Assembly (NCBI GenBank): GCA_039090855.1
Contig: CM077005.1
Coordinates: 78,922,607-78,986,606 of the forward strand
From: Macrothele yani
Lineage: Eukaryota > Arthropoda > Arachnida > Araneae > Macrothelidae
Direction: 5' to 3'
DNA: 64,000 nucleotides
Below the pieces are notes generated by a model. The model had not been told where the DNA came from. It saw nothing but the letters and a program-made list of their open reading frames with translations, and searched no databases. Below are positions 44,868 through 55,829 of the stretch, in pieces (position 1 is the stretch's first letter; each line of letters starts with the position of its first letter). The position numbers and the translations under genes are program-made.

Positions 44868-45442
44868 TGGCATTATATCAAATTTTCCAGTTATTTTTAA
44901 GTAACCCATTTTTGTTAATCATGGTTACTAAAAAATCATTGTTAGCAATAAAGTAAAAAAGCATGTTAATTAGGGGAAAAAAATAATTGCAATTACATTC
45001 TGCATACTTAGTGCACACTGTAGATCGAAGTGTCCATCTCGGAAGCTTCTGGTATGTATAAAATTCATAAATTTATTTTGCCTAATAGTTAGACAAAGTA
45101 ATGTTTTAGTTATTAAGAAACGAGTAAAAAATAGTATTGCATTACTGAAACTTCATCAAGTGAAAATTCATAGCAGTACACAAAACCATTTTACATAACG
45201 TAGATACTTTTAATAACCTCATCTATTTCCATTTGTGTTTTAGATTTCAATCCAGTTATTTTTAGAGCACAATCCTTAAATGCTGTTCAAGTCATGATCT
45301 ATATAAGTGTTAAAAGTTCTCCAGTTTTTTCGCAACTTATTTTGTTAACATGCCTGTCTTTCTGCATCTTTCAGTTAATTTGTGTAGTCTTAGTAAAATT
45401 TTCTTATGGGTTTGGTAAATGCATACTTTTTTTCTTTTTTAG
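44868..45442. other. Intron 2 end
   Basis: Unassigned AT-rich intron ending in a polypyrimidine tract and TTTTTTAG acceptor at 45441-45442. Confidence 0.5.
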
Positions 45443-45506
45443 GCTGTAGCAATCTTGATGAAACAGATTGTCATGGCAACAGTGATTCTTCCAGAGCTGA
45501 AGAAAT
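45443..45506 (+). CDS. Host gene exon, 64 nt
   Basis: Acceptor ttttctttttttag and donor AT|GTAAGT are both close to consensus. Entered in phase 1 from the microexon, it reads GCSNLDETDCHGNSDSSRAE without stops and exits in phase 2. The composition (Ser, Asp, Asn, Glu) matches the exon at 11073-11693, supporting one gene. Confidence 0.65.
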
Positions 45507-46375
45507 GTAAGTTAAATTGCTTCCTGTATTTTAGCTTATTAATACTGAAACTTTATCTTGGAACAAAAAATTGTTGGAAGACACATAGGTATTGATTGAT
45601 CAGCTGAATATTTTGTTTTTAATGTAGAATAATTTTCTGCAAGATCACTGGTAAAATGCAAAACAATTCAGTATATATGAAATTAAATTTTTTGTAAAAA
45701 AAAAAAAAACCTGCCAGAGGATGCAAAGATACTTTATGTTTTAATTGTTTCTTTGTCTATGAAATTCAGTGGGTTTATGTATTGGATGTTCATGGGATTT
45801 CAGTGTGGTGACTGTTCTTGTAAGTCTGTAGCAGCTAAATATGTTGAAACATCAGTGCTGGATACTATGGGTTTGAAGGCTATTTCTGTTTTACATACAC
45901 ATGGGGTTGACACATGGGCTATATCTAAAATTTCTAGCTGCAGTGATACAGGAGTTTAGTGATTCTGAAATATCAGATTATTAAAAAAATATGGCACCAT
46001 GTTTCTGGCTAAAACTGAATTTTGGTCTGCTGTGAGTGAAAATATGATAGTATTGGTCTGACCATCAGTGATTGACCTCCCTCGACATGATATTTGTGCT
46101 ATGATTTACTACGATTTCAAAAGCGTTTTTCAAGTGAGGAGCAGTTCTGCATCACCTTCAAATACTTTTGGGTCTCTGTTTCTTCAGGAACAATAGTTTG
46201 AAACTGGTTTTATGAATTTGGCAGGAGCTGAAATTCACTGTAAGGAATTCATGAGTTTGTCACCTAGGTATCTCAACTGAAATTCATTACAGGTGATAAA
46301 TGCAAATAAACAGGGTTTTCATGGTAAATGCGGAAAATGTGTGTACATAATAGAACTAATTGAAATATGAATATA
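45507..46375. other. Intron 3, with candidate exon
   Basis: AT-rich sequence. Apart from the candidate exon at 45770-45819 nothing is assigned. Confidence 0.4.
45770..45819 (+). CDS. Candidate host exon, 50 nt
   Basis: It follows 'ttgtttctttgtctatgaaattcag' and precedes GTAAGT. In the phase left by the 45443-45506 exon it reads GFMYWMFMGFQCGDCS with no stop and exits in phase 1. The peptide is more hydrophobic than the rest of the gene, so this may be a chance pair of splice-like sites. Confidence 0.3.
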
Positions 46376-47659
46376 CGAGGGTTGTACCGAGAGTAATGCA
46401 AAAGTGGGCATAACTTTTTTATTAATTGACAGAGGTCGTTCAAATTGCACATGTTGGTAGAGTAACTCTCTATGCAAAGGTACTACTCAACATAGTCTTC
46501 ATCACAAGCGATGCATTTGCGTCATTGTTGAACCCAATTCTTGAATCCTCTCTGAAAAAATTCAGGTGTGGACTGTCGTACCCACTTCTTCACAGCCACT
46601 TGCACCTCATCTGTGTTATCAAATTGTTGTCCCCATAGACTACTCTTCATTGGACCAAACAGGTGGAAGCCAGAGGGTGCCAGATCTAGGCTGTATGGTG
46701 GACAGGGACCAACGACCTGCCTAATTTGCTGGTCACCTGATTTGTTGCCAAAGATGTGTATTGTTTCGCATTGTCATGGTGAATGTGAATCTTTTTTAGA
46801 TTCTTGTTTGGTTTCTTCCTCCTTATGGCTTCTCTAAGCTTCTTTAGTGTCTTAATGTACCACTCTCTGGCCACGGTATGGCCACATTCCGGAAAATCAA
46901 GGAGAATGGCACACCTGTCATCCCAAAAAACAGTCGCCATAACTTTCTGTGCTGATTGCTGGTTCTTGAACTTCTTAGCCCTTGGTTGAAGAGGTGTGAT
47001 GCCATTCCATATATTGATTCTTCATTTCCGCATCGTAAAGATACGCCCACGTTTCATTCCTTGTCACCAGATCGGAAAAAACTTGTCTTCATTGGCTTCA
47101 AATACTCTCAGAAGATCAGATCAGACTTCCACCCTTCTCTCCTTTAAATCGAGTGTCAACTGCCAAGGCACCCACTTTGCACACACTTTCTGATACCCTA
47201 AGTCTTCCGCCATCTTCTGTATGGCATTGTGACCACAGTCCAGTTGTGCAACAAGCTCACCGATTGTGACTCGTCTCTTTGTGCAAATCAATTCATCTAC
47301 TCACTGACAATTCGTGTCAGTGGTCGCTGATGATGGTCTCCCACTGCGTGGTTTGTCTTCAATGCTGGTTTCCTCTTCTTTAAACTTCTTCATCCATCTG
47401 TGCACATTGCTGCTGCCAATGGTGTCATCTCCATAAACATTCTGTAGCCTTCTGCGGATGTCAGACAGCCTGCACCCTTTCTTCGTCGAGAACTCAATGA
47501 CGTCATGTTGCTTCTGCTTGGAATCTATTATTTACATACAATGAAGAAGGGTTACTACAGAAGAAGAGTTACTCTACTAACATGTGCAATTTGAACGACC
47601 TCTGTCAGTTAATAAAAAAAGTTAAGCCCACTTTTGCATTACTTTCAGTACAATCCTAG
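46376..47659 (-). mobile_element. mariner transposon with ~95-bp inverted repeats
   Basis: Left end CGAGGGTTGTACCGAGAGTA and right end (reversed) CTAGGATTGTACTGAAAGTA continue as matching inverted repeats for about 95 bp, including 'gacagaggtcgttcaaattg'. TA precedes the left end; the right flank has TG. The minus strand holds a decayed transposase. Confidence 0.85.
46470..47545 (-). pseudogene. mariner transposase, decayed
   Basis: N-terminal HTH with GCRLSDIRRRLQNVYGDDTIG and the block RWMKKFKEEETSIEDKPRSGRPSSA near 47400-47340. The catalytic segments are weak: VFWDDRCAILLDFPE near 46920 (usual DxxG), then IHIHHDNAKQYTS near 46790 carries the second Asp. The third catalytic area is disrupted by stops near 46690. 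At least five stops or frameshifts are present. Confidence 0.8.
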
Positions 47660-48720
47660 TGCATTTTATTGAAGCAAAATATTGTACTATATTTGATGCA
47701 CAAACAGACTGTAATTATTCAATGAATCTGCAATGATGACCTTGATCCTTGAGTAGAACCTTTCACAGGTCTTGGTAACCTGGGCCGTGTTCATGTTTGT
47801 CATGGCATTGGTGATGGCATGCCTTATGGAGTCAAGGGTATTATGGATATGCTTGTTAGTCTCTCTTTTAACTATGCCCCATATATAGTAATCAAACGGA
47901 TTCAATTCATGGGATCTGGCACAAACATCTGCATACCAGTGGTAGGAAAAGTTCTCTTCAAGCCATTTCTAAGTCACTTGGGCCTTGTGGGCTGGGGCAG
48001 AGTCCTCTTGGAAGATGTAAGGCCTCCTGTCAGCAATGGCGTCCACCCAGGGCTGCACTACCTCTCTCAGCAACTTAGTGTATACGTCTGCATTGATCCT
48101 TAAACCCTTCTCAAAGAAGTGAGGAGATGTGACATCTCCCTTGCTGGAGATGACCCCTAGGACCATTATGGTGGTAAGAAATTTTGTGTGCATTACCTTG
48201 GGCACGTCGTCAGGGTTCTTGCACAACCACATGTTATTCCTCCCATTGACCTTCTGGTCCTGGTCAAAATTCTTCTGAGAAGAATCTCAGCAAGTTCTTG
48301 TTCTTGGTGTGCTTGACTTTGTTGAGCAGTTTCTTTGCTTTCATAAGACACCTTTGCTGCATGGCCTGGTCCATGAACTGACCCCTCTTAGGAACATAGG
48401 AGCTATACCGAAGGTCCTCGTGGGTGATACTAAGCAGCACCCAGCTCCCTGGATAAGATGTTCATTGATATCCTGGGGTTGTTTCCCACCATCCCTTGCA
48501 CCTTGGTGACAAGCTTAGGCGTCCTGTTGGTGTTGGAGCCATTGTCATGCTTCCTACACTTCGTAGGGATGTTATCGGAGTCCTCTGCATCGTCAACCTT
48601 GGTCTTGTGGACAAAGGACAAAGAGAGTTTGTGTAACTCGCCAATCTCCTTTGGGGTTCTCCTGGTGGTGAGAGCTGACAGCATGGATGATCTTTTAATT
48701 TCTTCTGTGAAATGTTATTA
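47660..48720 (-). pseudogene. Tc1/mariner-superfamily (IS630-type) transposase relic, second family
   Basis: The minus strand reads a different transposase from its neighbour. The N-terminal part (48684-48430) carries KVQGMVGNNPRISMNILSRE; the centre has HTKFLTTIMVLGVISSKGDV and FEKGLRINADVYTKLL near 48200-48060; then RPYIFQEDSAPAHKAQVT (second Asp) near 48020; and NPFDYYIWGIVKRETNKH near 47905, with the C-terminus ending near 47690. Frame breaks separate these. It abuts the mariner exactly at 47659/47660. Confidence 0.8.
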
Positions 48721-49419
48721 ATGATCTATGCGGAAAGTTAATAAACCAAGCTTTCAAATGAGGGTCTTTTAACTTTTCCAGGATAAATAGTCTTTAAGAT
48801 ATAAGTACCTGAAACCATTCCACATTTAACAGGATAACCCTTTACGTTTTTTGCCCACTGCATTTGCATCACCTAGGGGATAAGCTGTGTCTCCTCACTT
48901 CTTTGAGAAGGGTTTAAGGATCAATACAGGAAGTGCATCAGAATTTTTGCACATAGGACCAACTAGCCATATCAAAATGCATTTTTACAAACTTTGAAGT
49001 GGACATATTGTGCAATATGCAGAAGCACTTTTTCATTAGCTATCAGGAAATGTGGAAAAAGTTTTAGCATTATTATGGTTTGCGTATGAATACAAAAAAA
49101 TTTCTCTGAATCTGACCCATAGATGTCTTGCATGTTGGATGAACTTGATTCACATTGCTATGCCAAAAAGATTTGGCAAAAATGTAGAAACTAATTTTCA
49201 GTAACTTCTGCAATGCTTCTATTGTAAACTGGTATAAAAGCAACTAAATAAAAACTGCCATAAAATACAAAGTTTTTATTTTGTTTCTTATGTAATATAT
49301 GAGATGTTTTTAAGCTGTGATGGGAGGTAAAGTTTTTTTTTTTTTTTTTAATTTGTAGTTTTTTTTCCCATCTGCTGGAAACCATTTTGAGTTCACCTTC
49401 TTGAGTTGTTGTGCCTTAG
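48721..49419. other. No recognisable gene
   Basis: AT-rich sequence, poly-T at 49335-49350. It may be intron before the candidate exon at 49420. Confidence 0.4.
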
Positions 49420-49629
49420 TTATTTCCCGATGGCATGAACAACATACATGGTTGGATAAACTTTGTGATGTGTCCTGGTGTCACTTTGGAGAAGACACAG
49501 ACACTCCTAGTGCTGCAGATTCTCTTAGATCCCTACGAAACATGTTGTTCCGTTACAGAGTCTGGAAAACTGAATGTACTACAGAAATTGAAATTCTCAG
49601 TCAAACGATACTATACAACATCTGTGTAA
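49420..49629 (+). CDS. Candidate terminal exon of a host gene
   Basis: After an acceptor-like 'gttgttgtgccttag', a 69-codon frame begins FPDGMNNIHGWINFVMCPGV, with an internal amphipathic segment (LEKTQTLLVLQILLD), and ends KLKFSVKRYYTTSV at TAA 49627-49629. It looks like a natural C-terminal coding exon. It needs entry in phase 0, which the 45443-45506 exon (exit phase 2) does not provide, so at least one exon between them would be missing. A second open frame in the same stretch (exit from the 45770-45819 candidate) runs to 49658. Which frame is real is undecided; the family is not recognised. Confidence 0.4.
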   Translation, partial: LFPDGMNNIHGWINFVMCPGVTLEKTQTLLVLQILLDPYETCCSVTESGKLNVLQKLKFSVKRYYTTSV

Positions 49630-49829
49630 AGTTTATTTTCATGTTTTCAAGTTTTTAGCATTTATCACGTTTTTGGGATTGCTTGTTGAATAATTTTCAT
49701 ATTGGACATTTCTTCAATGCTTTTGTGATATTTTTTGGTCATCTTTGTATCGTTTGCTGCTTTAAAATGTTTGGAACTGCAGGAAATTATTGTTCTAGCA
49801 GAGATGAGAATATTCTGTGATTTTCAGAA

Positions 49830-50021
49830 TTTCAAGTTTTTCTCACCAAAAAGCTTTTTTTTTTTTTTTTTTTCTTCTCTCTTTCCTTCCTAATTATATT
49901 CTTATTTTTTATATTATTCTGATATTTTGATATGTTCCTGATTTTCAATATCTTTGATAATAGTGAAACAGGGGTTGACTTCATCACATTGTTTTTAAGA
50001 ATTTTTTCTTATGAAATGTCA
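49830..50021. repeat. Dispersed repeat, copy B, left segment
   Basis: Matches the beginning of 26680-27100. The LINE at 50022-51619 separates it from its right segment. Confidence 0.6.
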
Positions 50022-51619
50022 TCATCATTGTCAACCATTATCAATCCACTGCTGGACGAAGGTCTCCCCAAGTTTCCTCCACAACGGTCTGTCTTGTGCC
50101 AGTCTCCTCCATGTCACTCCCGCATACTTTCGAATTTCATCCACCCATCTTCCATGTGGTCTTCTTCTGGGTCTTTTCCTGTCCCTTGGAATCCAATCTA
50201 AAATTTCGGCTGTCCATCGATGGTCTGTTCTTCTGGCATAATGTCCAGCCCATTGCCATTTCAGGGATTTAACTCTGATCATGATGTCTTCCACTCTTGT
50301 CATTTTTCTGATCCACGTGTTCCTCTTCTTATCTGTCCTGGTTACACCAAGCATGCATCTCTCCATGCTGCTTTGAGTTGTCTGCAGCCTTTGTATGTCT
50401 CTTTTAGCTAAGGTCCACGTCTCTGCACCATATGTAAGCACTGGAAGGATGCATTGATCAAACACTTTTCTTTTAAGACATAATGGCATATTGCTCTTGA
50501 AAATTATGCTGTTTCTTCCAAAAGCTCTCCAGGCAAGTTTTGTACGCCGATTAATTTCTTCACCAATGTGACCCTCACTTGATATCTGCTGTCCAAGATA
50601 AACGTACGTGTCTGTTATCTCCAGCTTTTCTTCATCAATCGATAAATCTTCATTTCTTGTAAAAGCATTGAACATCACTTTTGTTTCTGAAAGTTCATTT
50701 TTAATCCCACTTCTTTACTCTTGTCAGCAAGTTCCTGCATCATACTCTGTAGCTCTGATGGGGTAGTTGCAAAAATGACTATGTCATCAGCAAAACGAAG
50801 GTGGGTTAGATAATCTCCATTAATCTTTATCCCTTTGTTTTCCCAGTTCAGTGATTGAAAGACATTTTCCAATGTGGCATTAAAGAGCTTCGGAGATATG
50901 GTGTCACCTTGTCTCACTCCTTTTCCAATTTTTATGTGTGTTGTATTTTCAAATAGCAGAATCTTTGCACTTGCATTTTCATAGATGTTATTAATAATAT
51001 TAATGTATGCATCTTCAATACCGCAGGATTTCAGAGCCATTGTAACTGCTGATGGTTTCACCGAATCAAAGGCTTTTTCATAATCGATAAAAGCCATGCA
51101 CAATGGAAGTTCGTATTCCCTCGCTCTTTCAATTAGTTCTCTCAGTACGTGGATATGATCTATTGTGCTGTAGCCACTCCTGAATCCAGCTTGTTCTCTC
51201 AGTTGAGTCATGTCCAGTGTTACCTTCAAACGGTGTGAAAGAACTTTAGTGAAGATTTTATAAACCACTGATAGGAGGCTGATAGGTCTGTAGTTCCTGA
51301 GATCCTCAATGTCACCTTTTTTATGTAGCAAGATCATTGTAGCGTTGTTCCAATCCTCAGGAATTTTCTCTTCATTAAGGCATCGTGAAAATTTGGGCGA
51401 GTACTGTTTCGATTTCTCCACTTGCTTCTTGTATGATGTCTACAGTAATTCCATCTTCTCCTGGAGCTTTTCCCCGCTTCATGTTCTTGATTGCATGTGC
51501 AACTTCTGCTGGAAGAACTGGAAGAACTCTGGTACCTTTCATGATGCCTGGAGTACATGTATCATCCCTTTCATATAATTTGGAGTAGAAATCTTTCACT
51601 CTTGTCAAAATTTCGCCTC
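50022..51619 (-). mobile_element. RTE-clade LINE, copy 4 (5' truncated)
   Basis: Minus-strand copy of the last ~1.6 kb: the reverse transcriptase and C-terminal domain with an ATG-repeat tail at 50022. It is truncated at 51619. The flanking dispersed repeat (copy A at 26680-27100) shows the uninterrupted target. Confidence 0.9.
50031..51608 (-). pseudogene. RTE reverse transcriptase, copy 4, two frameshifts
   Basis: Three overlapping open pieces (51608-51375, 51421-50675, 50678-50031) together cover the RT fingers (KNMKRGKAPGEDGIT), NYRPISLL, IDYEKAFDSV, GVRQGDTISPKLFN, the catalytic FADD, and the C-terminal domain to QWIDNG. A deletion near 51380 and another near 50680 ('ttttgtttctg' versus 'ttttgtcttctg') shift the frame. 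Confidence 0.88.
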
Positions 51620-51870
51620 TATTGTTATGTTATTGTATTTTTAACAGTCTCTTCAAAACTAATCAGTGGAGCCAGCATTTTGCTCTCATCCCTGTTTTTA
51701 AGCAAAATTAAATTTGAAAATTGGTACTTAATATGCCTGTGATAGAATCTGAGGCATTTTCATGACTTATAAAATTGTTTTCAGGGCAGAATGAACAGTG
51801 TAGTACCGATTATTGATATTTAATTTCTGTTGAAATGTGTGTTTTCTCATACCTGAGTTACCTCCTGCTA
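51620..51870. repeat. Dispersed repeat, copy B, right segment
   Basis: Continues the match to 26680-27100 after the LINE ('aaattggtactta', 'gcctgtgat', 'gatatttaattt'). Confidence 0.6.
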
Positions 51871-52017
51871 TATCAAGAGCCAGCAGATCATGTATTTTTT
51901 CTTTTATTTAAATAAAAATTAATGTGTAAAAATATTACTGCTTTCTCACTGTATATGGGGAAATAAAATATAGTAACATAAAAATATTGCTATTTAAACT
52001 ATTTCAAAGTGGCTGTA

Positions 52018-53332
52018 CACTGAAGTGCCAGAAAAACTGGTACACCAGTCTAATACTGTACTTGGTAGGTCCCCCACGGAACTGCAGGACTGCAGAAATA
52101 CTACGGGGCATGGACTCCACTAGCTTCTGGAAATATGCTGTAGACAATGCACACCATACTTCCTGCAGAGCATTCCACAATTCGGGTGTATTCCGAGGTC
52201 TCAGATTCCTGTGTTTGATAGCGCGTTGCATGGCATCCCAAATGTGTTCTATCACATTCAGATCTGGGGACTTGGGTGGGAATGGCAACATCCCAAACTC
52301 AGACAAATGCTCCTCTAACCATAATGTGGCGTCCCGACACTTTGGTGGAGGTGCAATGTCCTGTTGGAACAGGCCCAACCCATCAGTATGAATGCAGGAC
52401 ATGACGGGTGTATCTCGTCAGAAAGGATGCGCACATAGTGTTGGCCGGTAACAGATGTTTGTAGACATACCAGGGGTCCCAGTGAAGTCCAGCTAAACAC
52501 CCCCATACCATTACGAACCCCCCACCAGCCGTGTTGGCCGGTAACATATGTTTGTAGACGTACAGGGGTACCAGTGAAGTCCAGCTAAACACACCCCATA
52601 CCATTACGGACCCCCCACCAGCCGGTAGAGTTCCCTGTTGACAGGCGGGACCATGGCTTCATGGGGTTTGCGCCACACACAAATCCTTCCATGTGCCCGA
52701 TACAGTTGGAAACGTGACTCGTCAGACCAGGCTACTTGTTTCCAGTCATCAAGTGTCCAGTGGCGGTATTGCCATGCCCAAGCGAAGTGAATAGCTCTGT
52801 GTTGGGCACCCATCAAGGGGACTCAAGTTGGGCGTCGGCTCCTAAAGCCCATATCGTGCAGGGTACATTGCACAGTCCGGACGCTGATACTTGTTGAGGC
52901 TCCAGCATTGAATTCCAATGATAACTGCGAGAGTGTTGCATGCCCATCGCGTGAAACGATTCTTGACAGCCGACGTTGGTCACGTTCACCCAATGTCTTT
53001 TTACGGCCACACTGGTATCGTAGGTTGGAGGTTTTGCCGGAATTCTTGTAGTCACGGTACACCCTTGCAATGATTGTCCGTGAAAATCCAAACTTTGTTT
53101 CTACCTCCGAAATACTATGGCCCATCTCACGAGTGTCAACTATGACACCACATTGAAAATCGCTTAAATCGTTATTACTTGTCATTGTCATGCCGAAAAC
53201 AGCTCTGACAGTTGGCAAGGATGGCTATCGCTTTATATACGCACTGGCAGACGCAACCGAGTACGCGCATAGGTGACGTTGCTATGTATTTTGCATAAGC
53301 TCGTCTGTACCAGTTTTTCTGGCTCTTCAGTG
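52018..53332 (-). mobile_element. Tc1-like transposon with complete ends
   Basis: Ends CACTGAAGTGCCAGAAAAAC (left) and CACTGAAGAGCCAGAAAAAC (right, reversed), with TA at 52016-52017 and 53333-53334. The 1,315-bp length includes a 93-bp internal tandem duplication (52438-52530 and 52531-52623). Confidence 0.92.
52030..53185 (-). pseudogene. Tc1-type transposase, broken and internally duplicated
   Basis: The N-terminal HTH NDLSDFQCGVIVDTREMGHS and the second HTH near 52950-52830 read in one frame. A shift and stop near 52815 lead to QVAWSDESRFQLYRAHGR (first Asp). The segment encoding VMVWG.. is present twice because of the 93-bp duplication. GLFQQDIAPPPKCRDA (second Asp; N of QQDN replaced by I) and SPDLNVIEHIWDAM (Glu) follow in 52402-52030. 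The C-terminal MPRSISAVLQFRGG is preserved. Confidence 0.85.
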
Positions 53333-53334
53333 TA

Positions 53335-53943
53335 TATGTTTATCATATATCAAAGCTCTGAATTAGATGCATAATTCGCACGGACCATATATCTTACTCT
53401 GTCTCCAGATTTTCATTGATGATAGACCTTCACCTGTATTTAGATTTAGTAAAATTTATTACAGAAAAACTTGATTCATAAATTCATGTGTTTCTGAACA
53501 TTATATGCAGACTTTACAATAATGGATTTAAGAACTTTAAACTCTTATAAAATTTTTAAACGTTAATCTGCATCATGAAAACAGACTTATCGTTTGAAGG
53601 ACAATTGCTTTGACTTTGAAGCAGAATAATTTCTGTTTCAAAATTGCCCCCTTTCACTCAAAGAAAGCAAACTTACAATTTCATGAAATAACAAGAGAAT
53701 TACTCATAGTGTGTAGCACTGTAGTGGGTTCTCAAAATCAGAAAAGTGCACTTCAGTTTTTTTTTTGTTTTTTTTTTCTTTCTTGCAGGTTCTGCAACTG
53801 GCATACACCAGGCCTGTTTGTTGTCTGGGTGTAACCCAGAATTCTGAGTTGTAATATTCTAAACCCAGAAATCCGGGTTTCCAAGTTTTGTGTAGGAATT
53901 TGGGAATCCTCAATCATGTCACATTTCTGAAAATGCTATGAAG
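53335..53943. other. No recognisable gene
   Basis: AT-rich, with a poly-T stretch at 53758-53780 between two Tc1 elements. Confidence 0.4.
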
Positions 53944-53945
53944 TA

Positions 53946-55354
53946 CACTGCTGGCCACCCAAAATGCAACACCAAGAAGGAAGCATCCGATTGGCCTGAA
54001 ATTCGCAGCATGCGTCGCCTGCGAGAGGACATGCAAATGATTAGCATTGCAGGGCATATGCAAATCATGAGCACCCAGCACGCCACCGAGAAGCACTATA
54101 AGAAGGGTGCACAGAAGGCGGGGTGTAAGTAGTGGAAGTGTGTTGTGCTACCGGACCTGTGCGTGGGAAGCTTCCTGATGCCTCGTCACAGAATACGGCA
54201 GTCATTCCAGCACGTTTCGGAGTTCGACAGAGGACGAATAGTGGCTTATCGCGACGGTGGTTTATCGTACCTAGACATCGGTGCCCGTGTGGGACAGCAT
54301 CCAGCCACAGTGAGGCGAGTATGGATTTGGCGGGTGCAGGAGGGACGGATGGACCGACGTGAGCGATTGGCGAAACCGCGGCACACCACCATACGGGAGT
54401 TCCGGCATGTTGTGCAGCGGGCATTGACGGCTCGCACTGCCACATCACGAACGTTAGCGCCGGAATTAGGGTGTGTTGCGCAACAACCTGTGTCAGCATG
54501 AACCGTTCAACATCATCTGCAGGAGCGGGGACTTGTCGCACGGCGCCCATTGCTCAGATTAACATTGACGTTATACCACCAGTGAGTGCGGCGGCAGTGG
54601 GTCGTTAAATGCCGCACCTGGACTACAGAATGGCATGACATTGTCTTCTGGCAAATCCCGCTTCTGCCTGCAACACCATGATGGTCGGATCCGCGTGTGG
54701 CGGCACCGCAGTGAGAGACTGTACGGCGCCTGCATTATGCATCGCCATACCGGTCGGTCGCCTGGTGTTACGGTTCGGGGCGCGATTGGATATGACACCC
54801 GCACCCCCTCTGGTACGCATCGGCGGTACACTCAACAGCCACCGCTACATCTTCGACGTTTTGCAGCCTGTAGTCCCCCCTTACCTGCAGGACCTGCCAG
54901 CGGCCACGTTTCAACAGGACAATGCGCGCCCGCACGTGGCACGCGTCGTGCAACAATTCTTCATGTCCCACCAGGTGTCACTGCTGCCGTGGTCCGCCTG
55001 TTCTCCCGATATGTCGCCCATCGAACACGTCTGGTCACTGATCGGCAACCGAGTGGCCCAACAAGCGCCACCCGCGGCTACGCCTGATGAACTGTGGCAG
55101 CGTGTGGAAGCAGCCTGGACCGACATACCCCAAGCCCACATCCAAAACCTCATTCGCTCGATCCCGCGGCTTGTAGCGGCCGTTATTGCCAGCCATGGGG
55201 GGTCACACGAACTATTGATGTCTGCGTGTTCCGCAAGTCGCATGAGCCTGTAAGCTCAATCGTTTCATCTTTGTATCTGTTGTTATGTGTCCAGTAAATC
55301 TGGCTTTGCTATCTCGTGTCCTTCTTGGTGTTGCATTTTGGGTGGCCAGCAGTG
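53946..55354 (+). mobile_element. Tc1-like transposon, GC-rich family, copy 1
   Basis: Ends CACTGCTGGCCACCCAAAAT on both sides (right reversed), with TA at 53944-53945 and 55355-55356. The inside is clearly richer in G+C than the surrounding DNA. The same family is found at 59330-61056. The 1,409-bp element encodes a + strand transposase. Confidence 0.93.
54145..55253 (+). pseudogene. Tc1-type transposase, GC-rich family, nearly intact
   Basis: From MPRHRIRQSFQHVSEFDRGR at 54178 the first HTH continues to GLSYLDIGARVGQHPATVRRVW, then a second HTH region. A TGA stop follows at 54499-54501 (CGA in the sister copy). The middle is frame-broken around 54600-54680: the first catalytic block (IVFxDES in the sister copy) has lost bases. 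From 54678 the remaining 191 residues are uninterrupted, with TFQQDNARPHVARVV (second Asp) and SPDMSPIEHVWSLIG (Glu) and C-terminal SIPRLVAAVIASHGG. Confidence 0.88.
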
Positions 55355-55356
55355 TA

Positions 55357-55790
55357 GTAATTTATTAAAAGTGGCTTTTCAGATTCAAAATTGTTGAGTA
55401 TGTTACAGTGATTTTTGTCAGATCTATTCTTTTGGCAGCTGTATCTATACCAAGTAATTTCATTATGCAAGATTCAAAGAATCCAGTGGACTAATTGCAG
55501 AAGTGACAAAAATCCCTGCAGAATGTCATAGTAGCAGGATTTTAGCAACCAGATTTGAACTGATCTCCATTGTTTGCCTAAATGTTCTATAGTGCAAAAT
55601 TTGACTTGTAGTCTAATATCACAATTTTTGAGATTTCTGACCACAAATAAAGTTTAAAAATGCAATTTTCGAAATATTTCAAACATACTAGAAAAAAAAA
55701 AAATTGGTTCCAAAAAGGTACAAAGTTAAACTGCACAGGCACTAGTATTTAATTCTTGTGTAGCTGGTTAATATAATGTGTGTGTAATGT
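55357..55790. other. No recognisable gene
   Basis: AT-rich spacer, no motif. Confidence 0.4.
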
Positions 55791-55829
55791 ACACTATATT
55801 GATAAAAGTCACCGGACACCTAGAAGAGA

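Noticed and set aside
45753..45959. 68-codon ORF as a complete small gene
   Set aside because: No promoter or family signal. Its first part is better explained as a candidate 50-nt exon or chance.
54065..54550. Minus-strand ORF of 161 codons in the GC-rich Tc1
   Set aside because: Antisense shadow of the transposase caused by high GC content; no motif.
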